Assembly: GCA_015680685.1 (NCBI GenBank)
Contig: MNCI01038015.1
Location: 308,157 to 372,156 of the forward strand
Source of the DNA: Gnetum montanum
Taxonomy: Eukaryota; Streptophyta; Gnetopsida; Gnetales; Gnetaceae
Reading direction: 5' to 3'
Length of the DNA: 64,000 bases
The notes below the pieces were generated by a model. It worked only from the letters and a program-made list of their open reading frames with translations. It ran no database searches and was not told the origin of the DNA. The translations under genes were made by a program, and so were the position numbers. Of this stretch, positions 33,194 through 45,247 are shown piece after piece; position 1 is the first letter of the stretch; every line of letters starts with the position of its first letter.

Positions 33194-33220
33194 GGTGTTC
33201 AAGACACAAAATTGAACACC
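33194..33220 (-). other. 3' UTR hairpin of B, partner of 2954-2981
   Basis: Arms GGTGTTCA and TGAACACC, loop of 11 bases. The arms are identical to A while the loop is not. Confidence 0.6.
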
Positions 33221-33299
33221 ATGACACAACTCTTCAAAATTTGGACAACAGGTTCCTTGATGATGTGAAGCTTGTTGGAGAAGATCAAATGGTCCTAGG

Positions 33300-36112
33300 T
33301 GGTGGTAGTTCTTGAGGATTAGAGGAACCTTCACTAGCTTCACACACTGGCAAGTGCTGCTACTACAACTTCGAGTGGGTGGTGGAATGCATCCAGTAGT
33401 GCTTTCATTTTCTCCTCCTTACTCCAAGGATCATGCACTGTCCATGCAGCTTTCCAATGTGGGTTGGAAAAGGCACCTTACAAGGACATGGGATCATTGG
33501 AAATAACTCCTTGACATTGATAAACTAGGCAACGAACTATTTGCGTTCAATGTTGAATGCTTGCACTGTGTTCTTCAACTCCTAGTAGTCATTCATCCAT
33601 TTGGCTAGGTCCTTGGCAATGGATTGTTGATTTGTGAATTGCCCTTTGAGAACTTCAAGTTTAGCATTAGCAGTCTTAAGCTTTTGCTTGATGTCCTTGT
33701 TGTGTTTGAACTTGGCCTCATATAGCAAATACAAGCTATCCACCTACTTCTCCAATTTTGACAGTGGTCGTCTGGCTATTAGCATTACCAGGTTTGCATA
33801 ATGAAGATTGGCCAACTCCATATGCTCTATCATCTCTTTGATTTGCAACTCCTTCAAGTGGATCTTTGCTTTGTTGTAGGCATCAATCTCATCAAGGATG
33901 GGTTGCCACCTCTCTCTTTCTTGCTGGAGTTTCTAGAGGGCTTCATTTACTTTAGCCTTTTCCATCTAGATTTATTTTTCATTAATTTCCTTATACAAGC
34001 CAACCTAGTCCTTGTAGTAATTTTTAATTGTCTTAAACTTGAGAGCTTCCAGGCAACAATTTCGATGGCAAACTTTTGTCGTAAAGTGTGTACCTTATCC
34101 ATTGATAGATTTTGGTTCTCTATGATCATTTTCCTTAGTTTAGTGTTGATCTTGGTAAGCTACTCCTATTTTTGATGAATGAATTCCTACATTTGATCTC
34201 TTTAAGAATCAACATTTTGTAGGTGATGATTTTGTGCAATCAGTGCCTCATTTTCTTGGTGCATCTGATTCAAGTCCTTTTTAATTGAATGCATTTCAGC
34301 TTCTGCCACAAACTTTTTGAAGATGGTCATTACTGCTTCCTCCTCAACCTTTTGAAGTCGTTCCTAAAGCTATTTGATAGCTTCATCTATTGTCATTACC
34401 AAGCTAAAGATTGTTTGCTCTGCAAGTTGGGCATGAAGTTTAGCAACCTCTATGGCCAAGCATTGATTTTGCTCTTAGGCCATTTCTAGTTGCCCTTCCA
34501 AAATGATACATTTACTCCTTGCATTCAATAGCTTCAACTAGGTTGTAGTGATGTTCTTTAGAAGATTAAAGATATCCGAAGTCGATTGCTTAATTCCTAC
34601 CAGTCATTCCAGTAGTTGTTCATGCTAGGCTATGTTAAATTTTTTACTGATTGTGCTTGTGGATATTTGCACATCTTGGAGTATAGATACATCTAGTACA
34701 GATACCACTAGTGCATTCAATGCTTTAGCTACATGGTCAACTACCACTTCTATATTTGTTTCTTGTCCTTGGTGTTGCATCACCAAGATAGTTGCCTCTT
34801 CACCTTCTTCCAACCTCACCAAGAAAGTGGTGGCATTCCTAGAGATTTCTAGGAATAGATGATATGTTGCTAATCACACCGTCACCTCCCATGCATTGAG
34901 ATCCAACCTCTAAGGTAGCTACATTCTTTAGGTAGAGAAAATGAAATCACCCCTCTCCATTTGGCTAATTGTTTAGGCCACCTCATTAAGGTGGCTCATT
35001 GTTAGCTGATACATAGATGGATCTACCCCACTTGTTCCTACTTGCTACTATTATTTGCTCAAGAGCTGCTCTTGAATTTGTTGTAGATGCTCATGGACTA
35101 TGCAAGCCTCTACTGTTGTCTCCTAAGTGGGTGGTGGTGGTGGTAGCTCCTCTTCTTGGATGGCTGTTGGCATTTTATCCTTCATAATTTCTGCCCATGA
35201 GGCCAAGGGAGTATGCCTGAGAGTGTCATTGGAATAGTGAATAATACCTATTCCCTTACAAATTTTTCTTATAAGGCATGGAAAAGGCAAGGTCCTCCTT
35301 CCATGTTCATTCTCCTTGAAACACTTCTCAATCTCCAAATAAATTAGCTACAGAAGGTTAATGTAAAATTTCTTTCTTAAAGCAGCACATGCACGAGTGG
35401 AGAAGGCAGTCACCTTGCTTAGCCTTACCATTGGATTGATGTGATAGGCTGCAATCTTGAAATAAATTTGCTCCACTAGTGTGAGTGCCCCATACTCCTT
35501 ACGATCCATCCCATAACATCACTGGGTCCACTCCCTTTTCACTTCAGTGTCATCTTTTGCTGATATTTCTGCCAATTATGTTCTGATAGCGAGCAAACCT
35601 AATGCTTGTGCAATGGCCTTCATCGAATAGGACACTTTAATGTCTTTGATCTTTACATTGGACCCTGGCCTTTGATTATTCTAGAGGAGATAGGTCTCTC
35701 CCATGTACCACTTCCCACTGGTTGTGATGGTTGGCCACATGGGAGAGGTTTGCAAGTTTGTTCTGACATCCTCTAGAACTTTCTCCAAAAATGGCACAAA
35801 GCTTATTTCTTGAAGAACTAATCTTTGGAGCTATTGAGACTTGATGATGTCTAGGTAGGCTTGATTTAGAGTGACCTCAAACCTAGGCATAGGTCTAGAT
35901 GCTTCTCCTCATTAAGATTGTTCTGTAGGCACTTCTTCTTCTAGAATCTATCAAATAGATTCCACTTCAAGCTCCTCACAAAGAGGTCCCATTGCATGGA
36001 TTAAATCTTGTTATTCTTGGCCTTGTTCTTGCTATCCCCGTCTAGCTTTGGGTCATTTCTCTTGTGTTTGTAGGGGTTCTCCTTCCTGTAGGTGCTTTTG
36101 TTTCGGTCCCAT
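33300..36112 (-). pseudogene. 3' ORF of B (post-integrase, coiled-coil protein)
   Basis: The start is the ATG at 36112, placed directly after an acceptor-like TTGTGATTATAG (as in A). Read across stops it gives a protein of about 900 residues. The N-terminal third contains SYSMKAIAQALGLLAIR, VEQIYFKIAAYHINPMVRLS and RRTLPFPCLIRKICKGIGI. The order of these resembles, from memory, the 'putative plant transposon protein' domain that occurs in Athila-type ORFs. A proline run (PPPPPT, near 35125) follows. The last third (about 34000-33520) is long coiled coil (KVNEALQKLQQERE, then KFKHNKDIKQKLKTANAKLE). I saw no signal peptide or membrane span, so an envelope role is not supported by this copy. Confidence 0.6.
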
Positions 36113-38160
36113 CTATAATCACAATAGAACCATAGATTAGCAATCATTATGTAACCATAAAACAATTGGAATACCTTAACTCTTAAGGGTAGTTACACTT
36201 GGCTAAGTTGTGATTATCGCTAATTTAATTAACTTAATTATTATTTCTATTTATGCCTTATCATTGATAAATCATCCTAGAGGTTGTTGGAAGGGTTAAC
36301 TTGGAAAAAGTTGATGTTTATGTATGACTAAGGTTACTAACCCTTGGGGGAGTTAGAAATTTTTTTTGAAAATTGTATCAAAAACCTAAAGGTTTGTAGC
36401 CCCCATAATAAATATCTTACCTCTAGTAAGTGTAGAATAAAACAGAGTGATTTGGACAAATGGTTTGAAAGTTATGGACTTTGGAAGGTTTTGGGCTCTA
36501 AAAAATCACAAAAATTCCTCTTGTTATGAGTAAATGACAAAAAATTCCAAAGTGTTTGACAGTATATATAGTATTTTTATATTGTGTTGATGAGGCCTTG
36601 ACAATAGGGCCTCATCGATGGGGTCAGCTGCATCAACAAGGCCTTAACAACGTAGCTATTGACCATTATTGACTTTCGTTGACTTTGGTCAAACTTTCAA
36701 AATACATGGAATTTTTCAATGAAATTGGGGTCAAATGAAAGATTAAAAGACCAAGAATAATATGAAATCATGAGAAGAGGGTGTTGAAGTTCATAAAATA
36801 GAGAAAAATTAATTTAATGTATTAATGCAATAAAATATTAAGGAGTACTAAGCGGTTTACACAATGGAAAATACAAAATATAAGATTGTAACGATGTTAA
36901 AGGTAAGGAAACTTAAGTAATCAAGCCAAAATCTATGCAAGTGAGTCCTCCCCATAGCAAGCTCATGCCCTTTTTGCCCTTGCATAACCTTAACTAAGAA
37001 GTTCGTGGGCCCCATCATCGATTTAATGATCACGACAAGTTAAGGACCAACCTAAAAGAATCCACTCAAGAATCCCAATACATGAGAATAAGACAACCAA
37101 GTAGTGAGATGAGTTATGGTAGCATGGATGGATGATAGAGAAGGTGGAATGGAGTTCCAAATTAAGGTCATAAGAAGTCCCTTGTGGAATTGTGGTTAAA
37201 ATGATCCAAGAAGTTCCATCCTCAATCCAGACTAAAGCCATCCACTTTCAGTGACTTCGCATTGCCAGTCTAAGACCAATCCACCAACTCAAGACACAAG
37301 AATATTCCCGCAAGACAACCATCATTCCACAAAGAGGAGAGAGAGGTAGAAAGTGAGAGAGAGAGGGCCTTAGTTAGAGGGGACCTTCAGGCATAGGTGT
37401 ATGTCTTTCGAGTCCCATAATTGATGCTTGTAGCCCTTTTATTTGTCCAAGGGATGTGCTTTGAATTCCCATTATTTTTTTAAATGATGGGAACCACACC
37501 ATGTGAGGAATTATTCATGTTGAAGGGGTGTGCTTTGAATTCCCATGGTTTTTATGAATGACATTATTTTTCTTCCTATCATTGGTGGTATGGAATAGTA
37601 AGAAGTCCATGAAAAACACTCAAGAACTCAAGCAAGAAGAAGAGTATAAAGAGTATTGAGTCCCCTTGAAGTCACACCCTTTACAACCCTTTGGATCCTT
37701 CCTAATTTTGGAACTACCATGACCATTGATTGATTACAAGTTTTTTTAATGAACATGGGGCCTCAAATTCCTAAAACAAGAAAAACCATAGACTTATTTC
37801 AATGGGTGGAAGATGTGGACTCACTACTTGTCCATGAAAAATAAACCATGTCAAAGTCATCAGGCATCAAAATTCAAAAATAGAAACTAAACATAGACAA
37901 TCACACATTAAGCATAAACCATCATTAGTAAACAACAACAATAGCATTGTGTCCTATGACAATAAAGTAGATTTATTAGCAAAAATGAGAAAATATCATA
38001 CTTAATCAAAAGAAACATAACAAACAAAATAAAGTAAAATATATAAGAAAGTGTAAAATAATCAAGAATATGTAAATTCACTAAAAATAGTATAAAATTA
38101 GAAAAAATTGAAAATTAAAAATTTGTAAAATAAAAAATGTGAAAAACAAAAAGGGTAGAA
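36113..38160 (-). other. spacer between pol and 3' ORF of B
   Basis: About 2 kb, non-coding, alignable with A 1301-2732. It contains an ATGGGGG tract (36397-36411, minus), and at 36570-36680 a stretch with GATGAGGCCTTG and GGGCCTCATCGATG words like the U3 of the LTR, followed on the minus strand by a TATA-like CTATATATACTG. The interval 38040-38160 is the decayed T-rich repeat. Confidence 0.55.
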
Positions 38161-38200
38161 AAATTGAGGCCATGGTAATGGTCAGCATGGATGGCCATCT

Positions 38201-38214
38201 CCCCCATGATTGAG
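38201..38214 (-). other. internal PPT-like tract of B
   Basis: The minus strand reads CTCAATCATGGGGG, matching A 1070-1082, immediately after the integrase C-terminus. Confidence 0.55.
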
Positions 38215-38269
38215 TTGGAAGGAGGAGATCCAAAAAATAGAATGTGGATGTCCATCAGGTGAGCCGGTA

Positions 38270-39440
38270 TTTACACTAGCCAATCTTGGTTCTAGGAAAG
38301 GTTTGACTTGTTGGATATTGACCAACTACTTTTTATTTGGGCTGTCAGGTTTGTAAATTATCATGGTCTCAGAGGGAAAGGTTTGATTAATTATATAAGG
38401 TCCCTTCCACAATGTTTGAAATTTTTCCTTTTGAGGTACATGTGTGAGGTTCCAGTGGAGGACATTATCTCCTAGTTGAAACCTTACTTTCCTAATTCTA
38501 AGGTTGTGGCATTGCTTGCTGAATACCTTATTCAACTCATTTAGAGATAGGGCCATTAAGCAATTTTCATCTAGCATGTTCAAGTTGATAAATCTCTCCT
38601 TGCGTGCTAAAATTAGGTCAAGGATTAGTTCACAAGTTATTGAGAGTGTATGGAGCTCAAATTGAATTGGAAGTATTGGAAGTTTTCTATACACTAACTC
38701 ATATGGAGCATATCTAATAGGAAGTTTCCAAGTTGATCAATAAGCCTAGAGAGAATCATTAAGTTTTGTGCTCCAATCCTTCCTATATTTGCTAATGATT
38801 CGCGTTAATATTTTTGTAATATCTTAGTTGGTTACCTCTACTTGCTCATTGACTTGGCGATGGTAAGGTGTTGTTAATTTATGTTCTACCCCCAAGTGTT
38901 GCATTAATTTTCTAAACATGGCACTTGTGCAATGATTTGCATTATTAGAAATTAGATAATGTGGCATCCCAAACCTATTTATAATATGTTGTATAAATTT
39001 GGAAATAGTGGATGATGTGCAATCTATAACAATTACTGCTTTAGCCCATTTTGTGCAATAGTCAACTGCTACTATAATATATGATTTCTTGTTAGACATG
39101 GGTGTGATGGAACCCATGAAGTCAACGCCCCATATGTCAAAAGGTTCTATTTGTTGAATCCACTATTAAGGACCTTCCATACGAGTAGTCATCCCCCCAT
39201 CACGTTGACAATGTTCACAAGACTTGACAAACTAGTGGGCATCCTTAAAGATTGTGGAACAATAGTACCCTGCCATCAGGATTTTTATGGTTGTGCATCT
39301 CCTTGCATAGTGGCCTCCACAAGGTTGTTCATGAGCATCCTAGAGAATGCATAGTTGATCTTCATCAAGGACACACCAACGAATCAAGCCATCAGCACAC
39401 ACCTTGTAAAGGTGTCTTTTAATTTCCATGAAGTATTTTA
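38270..39440 (-). pseudogene. integrase of B
   Basis: Zinc finger HHCC is readable (DAHEQPCGGHYA, then CEHC near 39220). In the core, IWGVDFMG keeps the first catalytic D, YLISNNANHC has the second D changed to N, and NEQVEVTN keeps the E. The C-terminal domain reads VRFQLGDNVLHWN, TLWKGPYII and PSETMIIY. The open piece 38824-39117 is the core and 38326-38694 the C-terminal domain. With the second catalytic residue lost and several stops it cannot act. Confidence 0.9.
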
Positions 39441-41100
39441 CTTGATGAATAAATTGTTACTTTTTCCTAAAATCCAAGTACTGTGACATCTCTTGAGAGA
39501 GAAGATATGTGAGGATGTCATTATACCATATTTCTTTTTTAGGCGTGTGTTCATTTAGTGCTCCAATAAAGAGGAGTTCATTTGGAAATTGATTAGAGAG
39601 TGGGCTATCCTCCACTTTGTTATCCCATCTTAAGTAAGAAAGATGATTAGCGACCACATTCTCACTTCTTTTTCGATCTACCATAGTAACATTGTATTCC
39701 TACAAGATCACAAGACACCATATAATGCAAAGGCTCACCATTGGCTTATTCATAAGGAAGCCAATTGCACTATGGTCCATATGTACAAATACTTTGTAAC
39801 CTAGAACATAATGTCTAAACTTTTCTAGTGCATACACCACTACCATTAATTATTTCTCTATGGTGGTGTAATTTAACTGTGCTCCCACAATGCTTTGACT
39901 CACATAATGGATATAATATGGATATTTCTTATTGTCCATTCGCATGGGTATGGCTCCCAAAGCATAGTTAGATGCATCTATCATGATATGCAATGGTTTG
40001 AACCAATCAGGTGCTCATAGGATTGGTGTTTCTACAAGTTTCTTTTTTAATTGTTAAAATTCATTTTCACATTTCTTGATCCAAATGAAAGGTGCATCTT
40101 TGTTTGTAAGTTATACCAATGGTTTTGCAATCTTAGAGAAATTCTCAATAAAGTGCCAATAGTAACTAGTGTGTCCAAGGAATGATCGAACATCTTTAAT
40201 GGTCTTTGGTTGATGTGTTGTTTCTTGGATGATCCTTATCTTTTCTAGGTCTAACTCAATCCCTTTCTACAAAATTTAGTGTCCTGGCACGATGCCTTCT
40301 TAGACCATGAGATGGCTCTTTTGCCAATTGAGATGTAGGTTTGTCTCAACACATCTCTTCAATACTTGCTCAAGTCAATTCAAGGCTTACTCAAATGTAG
40401 CTCTATAGTGGAAAAGTCATCCATGAAAACTTCAACACCACTACCAATTTGTTATTGAAATATCCCAAGGACCAAGCGTTGAAATTTTTGCAAGGGCATT
40501 TCATAGGCCAAATGGCATCTTACAGTATGCAAAACTCCCCCAAGGACTCATGAATGTTGTCTTGGCTTTGTCTTCTAGTGCAATTTTTATTTAGTTATAG
40601 CCACTATCATCCAAGAAACTATAATAATAATGTCAAGATATGGTGTCTAATACTTGATGCACAAATGGCAAAGGAAAGTGATCCTTAAATGTTTCTGTAC
40701 TCAACAACCTAAAGCCAATGCAAATCTGCCATTTACCATCCTTCTTTGGTACAATTACAAATGGGCTAACCCACTCACTATCTATGATTGGATAGATAGA
40801 CCTCACCTTGAGGAGTTGCTCTATTTCCTTCTTAACAATTTGCTTCAATTTGGGATTTAGCCACCTCTATGGCTACCTTCTAGGCTTCATGGCCAAGTTA
40901 GTGTAGATGCGGTGCTGGCATATCCTTAAATCAATCCCTATTAGTTCTGGATATGACCAAGTGAAGGCTATTGACCATTTATTTACCACTTTCAACAACT
41001 TTTCTTTTTTTTTAGAAGCACATTTGGCATTAATGATGATTGGTTTGCCATTCTTTAAAAATGCATACTCCATTTTGATTGGTAAATTTTTTAGTTCTAA
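39441..41100 (-). pseudogene. reverse transcriptase and RNase H of B
   Basis: RT starts near 41070 (SYPELIGIDLRICQHRI) and continues through WVSPFVIVPKKDGKW, FPLPFVHQVLD, SFLDDSGY, SPWGSFAYCKMPFGL and the catalytic box VFMDDFST (40414-40428, FMDD). LHLNWQKSHLMV and the thumb follow. RNase H gives IHYVSQSI, YTTIEK.LMVVVYALEKFRHY, VHMDHSAIGFLMNK and ENVVANHLSYL, where the expected last catalytic D (VADALS in relatives) reads N. Some stops replace Q and W codons. Order and motifs are those of an Athila-like Ty3 pol. Confidence 0.9.
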
Positions 41101-41106
41101 GGGCTC

Positions 41107-41880
41107 CTACTTGAAGTAGTTAAGAATCTCCAACTCTCCCCAATAGTTATCATCATCTTCATTAGAGAGTTGGGAATGGACTTGTTCAATTTTGTCCATA
41201 CCTTCTACATATGCACAAGTTAAACTCTCAATTGGTTCCATGCATATTGTGCTACTATCTAAATTAGCTATTAGCCAATGGGTGCCCTCTTGCTTTGTGG
41301 CTCCTGTGTATAGACACTCTTGAATATTAACTTCTTGCACACATCGATTGCATGCCTTAGTGTATGTGCTTTTGATGGACCAAATATTTTGCACATAATT
41401 GCACCCATTATCGCTATACACAATGCATGGAATACACTTCTTCTCAATTTTTCCTAACTCATTATCCTTAGATATTTTGAGAGATAGGTCTCTTATACCC
41501 ATTCGTGCATTGACCATGCTTAACCAAGCCCTTTCCATGATGATGGGGAAGTCACTTTTGCAGTTTTTCACCTTGATTACTAGAAAATCAATAGGATAGG
41601 ACCACCCACAAATTGTGATCACAATGTCCTCTACTAATTACAAAGGGACTGTAATCAACTGATTTGCTAATTATAAATGGATGTTTCTTTTCTTAAGAGG
41701 TGGTAGGTTCCAAGCTTTATACATATCATGGGAGATGAAGTTAACTCTGAAACCAAAGTCAAGAAGAGCCTTGCATGACTCTTCTAGCAATTTGTAAAAA
41801 GATGAGTGGACTTCCTAGATCAGATCTTTTTGTAGAAAGGGTTCCAGCCTTGATCTACTTAAAAACAACATGAGTTAGCA
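41107..41880 (-). pseudogene. retropepsin and PR-RT spacer of B
   Basis: Begins with a segment reading ALLDFGFRVNFISHDMY, where the catalytic DSG of copy A reads DFG, then WNLPPLKKRNIHL and, in the open frame 41107-41622, GWSYPIDFLVIKV and DFPIIMERAWLSMVNA. The spacer carries YVQNIWSIKSTYTKACNRC and CMEPIESLTCAYVEG. The protease is inactive by loss of the active-site serine. Confidence 0.85.
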
Positions 41881-41899
41881 TTATAGTGTGAATCCAAGG

Positions 41900-44335
41900 T
41901 AGCACTTGGTTTGAAGGGTGCTTGAAGATATCTGATGCAGAGGATGAGGGTACTGGAGATATAGGGTGATCAGCTAGAGTAGGTTATGAGGGCTAGAGAG
42001 GACTACTAGGCTAGAATAAAGGTCATTTCCTTGATCGATTATCCAAACCCCTTCATTGAAAAACTGGTTATAAGTGAATAGCCCTTGTATCATTTTGTTA
42101 CTATGACTATGGAGGAATTTCACCATGCATGGATGGAGCAAGAGGTAATTGGGTTGAAGGTGGATGTGTAGGAGTAAAGGGACGTGGAGGATGATAAGGA
42201 TATGAATATCGATTTTCCCCTCAAGTAGATGGTGAATGTGTTTGGTGGTACTCTGGAGGATAATAGTGATGCTGGAATGATGCATAACTTGCTGAACTTC
42301 TAAGGGAGACAGGTTGCTAAGCATAATACCTGTATGAATCTGGTTGCCTATAAGAGTACTACTACCTTGGTGATGGCATTCCCCATGATTTTGGTTAGTA
42401 CCATTGTTGGTACTGTTCATAAGGTTGTGGAGGAGTTTCACTTGGTTAGTAAGCTTGTTGTTGCTAGTGGAACTATCTTGGACTACCTTGAGGGTAAGGC
42501 AATCATCTTGGAGCTTGTCTACATGCTAGGCAGGGATTCAATGCATACACTCCAAACTCTTGTAAGTGTGACACCACAAGTTAACATCCCTTTGGATGTT
42601 CATATTGATAGATGTCACATTCAGTTTCATCATCAGGGTCAGACTTCACAACTTCCTCTACTATAGTAGCTTTGCCCTTACTTCTTTGGTAGGCACATTC
42701 AACTTCTTTTCACTGTCTACGATTATGATCACTACTTTGCTCTTTGGATTCTTTAACAATCTTCAAATTAGTTTGAAAATTTTCATCCAAAGAGTCCCAT
42801 AACTTGTCAACCTTGGTTGAATTGTCAAAAAGAGATTTTTGGATAGGCAAGGTCTTTCTATTCACCAGTTCATCAAGTGGTGTCTCCTCCTCATCACAAA
42901 ATTGGATGTCTCATTTTTTGATGGATGGATCCCTATTATACTCTTTAGCACTCTCCCTTTTTCATAAATCACATTCTTCTTTTTCTACCTACTCATTTAT
43001 CCTTTGGATCTAATGAACTCTCATTTTAGACAACCTCCCTTGGGCATACATCCCAAGGGTTCTTCTTGTTTCTGCCCTGAGCCCATCTATGATATGGTGA
43101 AGTTGTTCCCTCTAAGAGTAACCATGGCTAGGGCATCTATGTAAGAGTGAATAGTATCGACCCATGACGACATCCAAGGGTTCATGTGCTTCTTGTTTCC
43201 AAACTTGGATTTGCCTTCTCAGAGACTCTCTAGAGTACATTTGATATTTGTCATTGAACGATTTTAATATGGTACTCCATGTTTGAATAAATTCTAGTTC
43301 TAAGGACTGGTACCAACTTTCAGCTTCCTTAATGAGTGTCCTTGGGAAAAGCTTGATTTTTTACCATTCATTCTCTATGTTTTGTAAGGCATAGGCATCT
43401 TGAAAAGCTTGTAGATGTGTTTGTAGATCAGAGTTGTATCCCCCCTTAAATCTTGGGTTATTGTTCATGTATAGGCACTTGATTCGACTATCCTTTATAT
43501 GCCCTACAATGTTAAGCATAATTTAAGTTCCTAGTAAAGGTTCATCATCATTGCTATGTTGATGAGGCTGATGATGGTTTTAGCCAACCCTTCAATTTTG
43601 GTGGCCTTCATGATCATTATTATTTCATTGATCACCTTCTTCATGGTTATTTCAATGGTAGCTTCTATGAGAACTGCTAGATAAAGAGGAATGTTTGGAA
43701 TTAGATGAAGAGGATGAAGATGAAGTTGAACTGCCACTACCACCACAGTTTTTACCACCACTCTTACACTTTTTATGATCTCCATCATTAGATCCCTTAT
43801 TATTGCAATGTTCACCCAACTCCCTACTTTAGCTATCACTCTTTCTTGAACCCATTTTATGAATAGTTGATCATAGGGTCAAGTTCACACCCTCACCATT
43901 ATTACCAGGTGGTGGAGAATCTTCATGTTGAGAACCTTCCAAGGGAGGGTCCTCATTATTCTCTTAATCTAGTAGGAACAAGGGGTTAGTGTAATGTTTC
44001 CCATTTGTGGCTTCATGGAGTCTCTCCTGATGTTTATCCAACTTACGTTGTGTTTTAGTGGGATGATAGTTCTGAGTGTCATATCCATCCACAATGTACT
44101 CTTCATGAAGATCTACTATGCCCAACTTCTTAAGGGTTTTAATTAGCATTCCAGGCATAGATCTATCAAGGGGCAAAACAACATTTCCCTCCATATCACA
44201 CCATCAAATTTTTTCATCTTGATGTAGGATGAGGGTGAAATTTGGCACAAACTCATCTGGATAAGTGTATACCACCTTGCATTCCTATGCGACTAGTGGT
44301 TTAGTATCGTCATGCTTACAAGAAGAAGAAGACAT
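41900..44335 (-). pseudogene. gag of B
   Basis: The start ATG at 44335 begins MSSSS, shared with C (47090) and E (61997). The N-terminal region reads YTYPDEFVPNFTLILHQDEK and MEGNVVLPLDRSMPGML, then YHPTKTQRKLD. A serine-rich and histidine/asparagine-rich low-complexity region follows (about 43.84-43.55 kb). The capsid core near 43.40-43.10 kb reads KIKLFPRTLIKEAESWYQSL, FNDKYQ, LHRCPSHGYS and QLHHIIDGL, the Athila-type Retrotrans_gag domain. A proline/tyrosine-rich C-terminus leads to PR. Frame breaks are frequent. Confidence 0.85.
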
Positions 44336-44469
44336 TTTGTAAAACAAAATGAAATTGTTAGTTTTCTTTTATAATTTTATGTATAGTGGGAAAGTTATGA
44401 CCTTAGGTTCATACAATGATATTAGTAATATTTACTTAGACCTAAATAGTACACATTCCATAAACAAAG

Positions 44470-44487
44470 TCCTCAACAATAATGCCA
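44470..44487 (-). other. primer binding site of B (decayed tRNA-Asp)
   Basis: The minus strand reads TGGCATTATTGTTGAGGA, one base after the LTR end. Against the tRNA-Asp complement TGGCGCCGTTGCCGGGGA it has seven changes, all C-to-T or G-to-A. Confidence 0.8.
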
Positions 44488-44488
44488 A

Positions 44489-45247
44489 TGATGAGCTACA
44501 ATGTACCCCTACACCCAACTATATGAATCATAAAGCGTTCACATGCGACTTGGTCAAATTCAGTGAAGTTTATCATTTCCAGTGTACTAGCCCTTTAGAA
44601 AAGTGAATCTAGCCTTAAGGTCAGTCATTGTCCTCCCAATTACACTTGTGACATTAGTTGGTATGGTTAAGTGTAATTGAGACATCTGATTTTTATCATT
44701 TTTTATTTTACATTTTGGGTGTTTGAAATGTAGATAAAATTAAGTTTAATTAATTAATCTAAATTGCTAATTAACAAATTGTTTAAATAATCCTAACATA
44801 AGTATCCATTTCCACTTTTTGTAGATGTCTTGAACCCACATATCTACTGTTGGGTGACCAAACACTAGGCTACTGGGCGTACCAAGCAATAACACTATTG
44901 GAATTACCAAGTGAATACATGCTATGCTTGAAGTGGTCATACTTATGTATTTGATCTATCTAGCTTAATAATCTCATTAACTTAATTGTTGGGAAATAAT
45001 TGCAAAATATTGAGAATAATTAACAAATAATTGAAACCATTAAATGCATAAATAAAAGAGCTAATTCATCCAAAGTTCTACAAGGTTTATCAGAAAGCTC
45101 ATCTTTATTGCAACTTTTGAATGGAAAAAATTGCAAGAGCTTTGCTACAATTAAAATTTGGACCTCCCATAAATGCTATGGGTAGGCATGTATTTATAGG
45201 CAACAGATAGACATCATGTCAACAAGGCATCATTGATTCAAGTTGAA
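44489..45247 (-). repeat. 5' LTR of B, truncated at its U3 end
   Basis: It aligns with 32091 to about 32940. The outermost 90-100 bp of U3, including the TGATGAG terminus, are missing. At about 45247 the sequence switches to gag of element C. Confidence 0.85.

Larger units (their letters stand above)
32091..45247 (-). mobile_element. Athila-like Ty3 element B, nearly complete
   Basis: The fullest copy of the family in the window. On the minus strand: 5' LTR (45247-44489, its first 90-100 bp missing), PBS, gag, PR, RT, RNase H, IN, a T-rich tract, a spacer, a long 3' ORF, PPT and 3' LTR (33035-32091). Every frame has stops. The left flank is CCAAA at 32086-32090; the right flank is lost at the junction with element C. 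Element length is about 13.2 kb, in the range of Athila-type elements. The 5-kb region after integrase is much longer than in A because its 3' ORF has not been deleted. Confidence 0.9.

Noticed and set aside
33801-34175. 124-codon + strand frame with hydrophobic stretches
   Set aside because: Antisense shadow of the coiled-coil part of the minus-strand 3' ORF of B.
42334-43013. Three overlapping + strand frames of 68-110 codons
   Set aside because: Antisense to gag of B, whose minus-strand words align with C, P and E.
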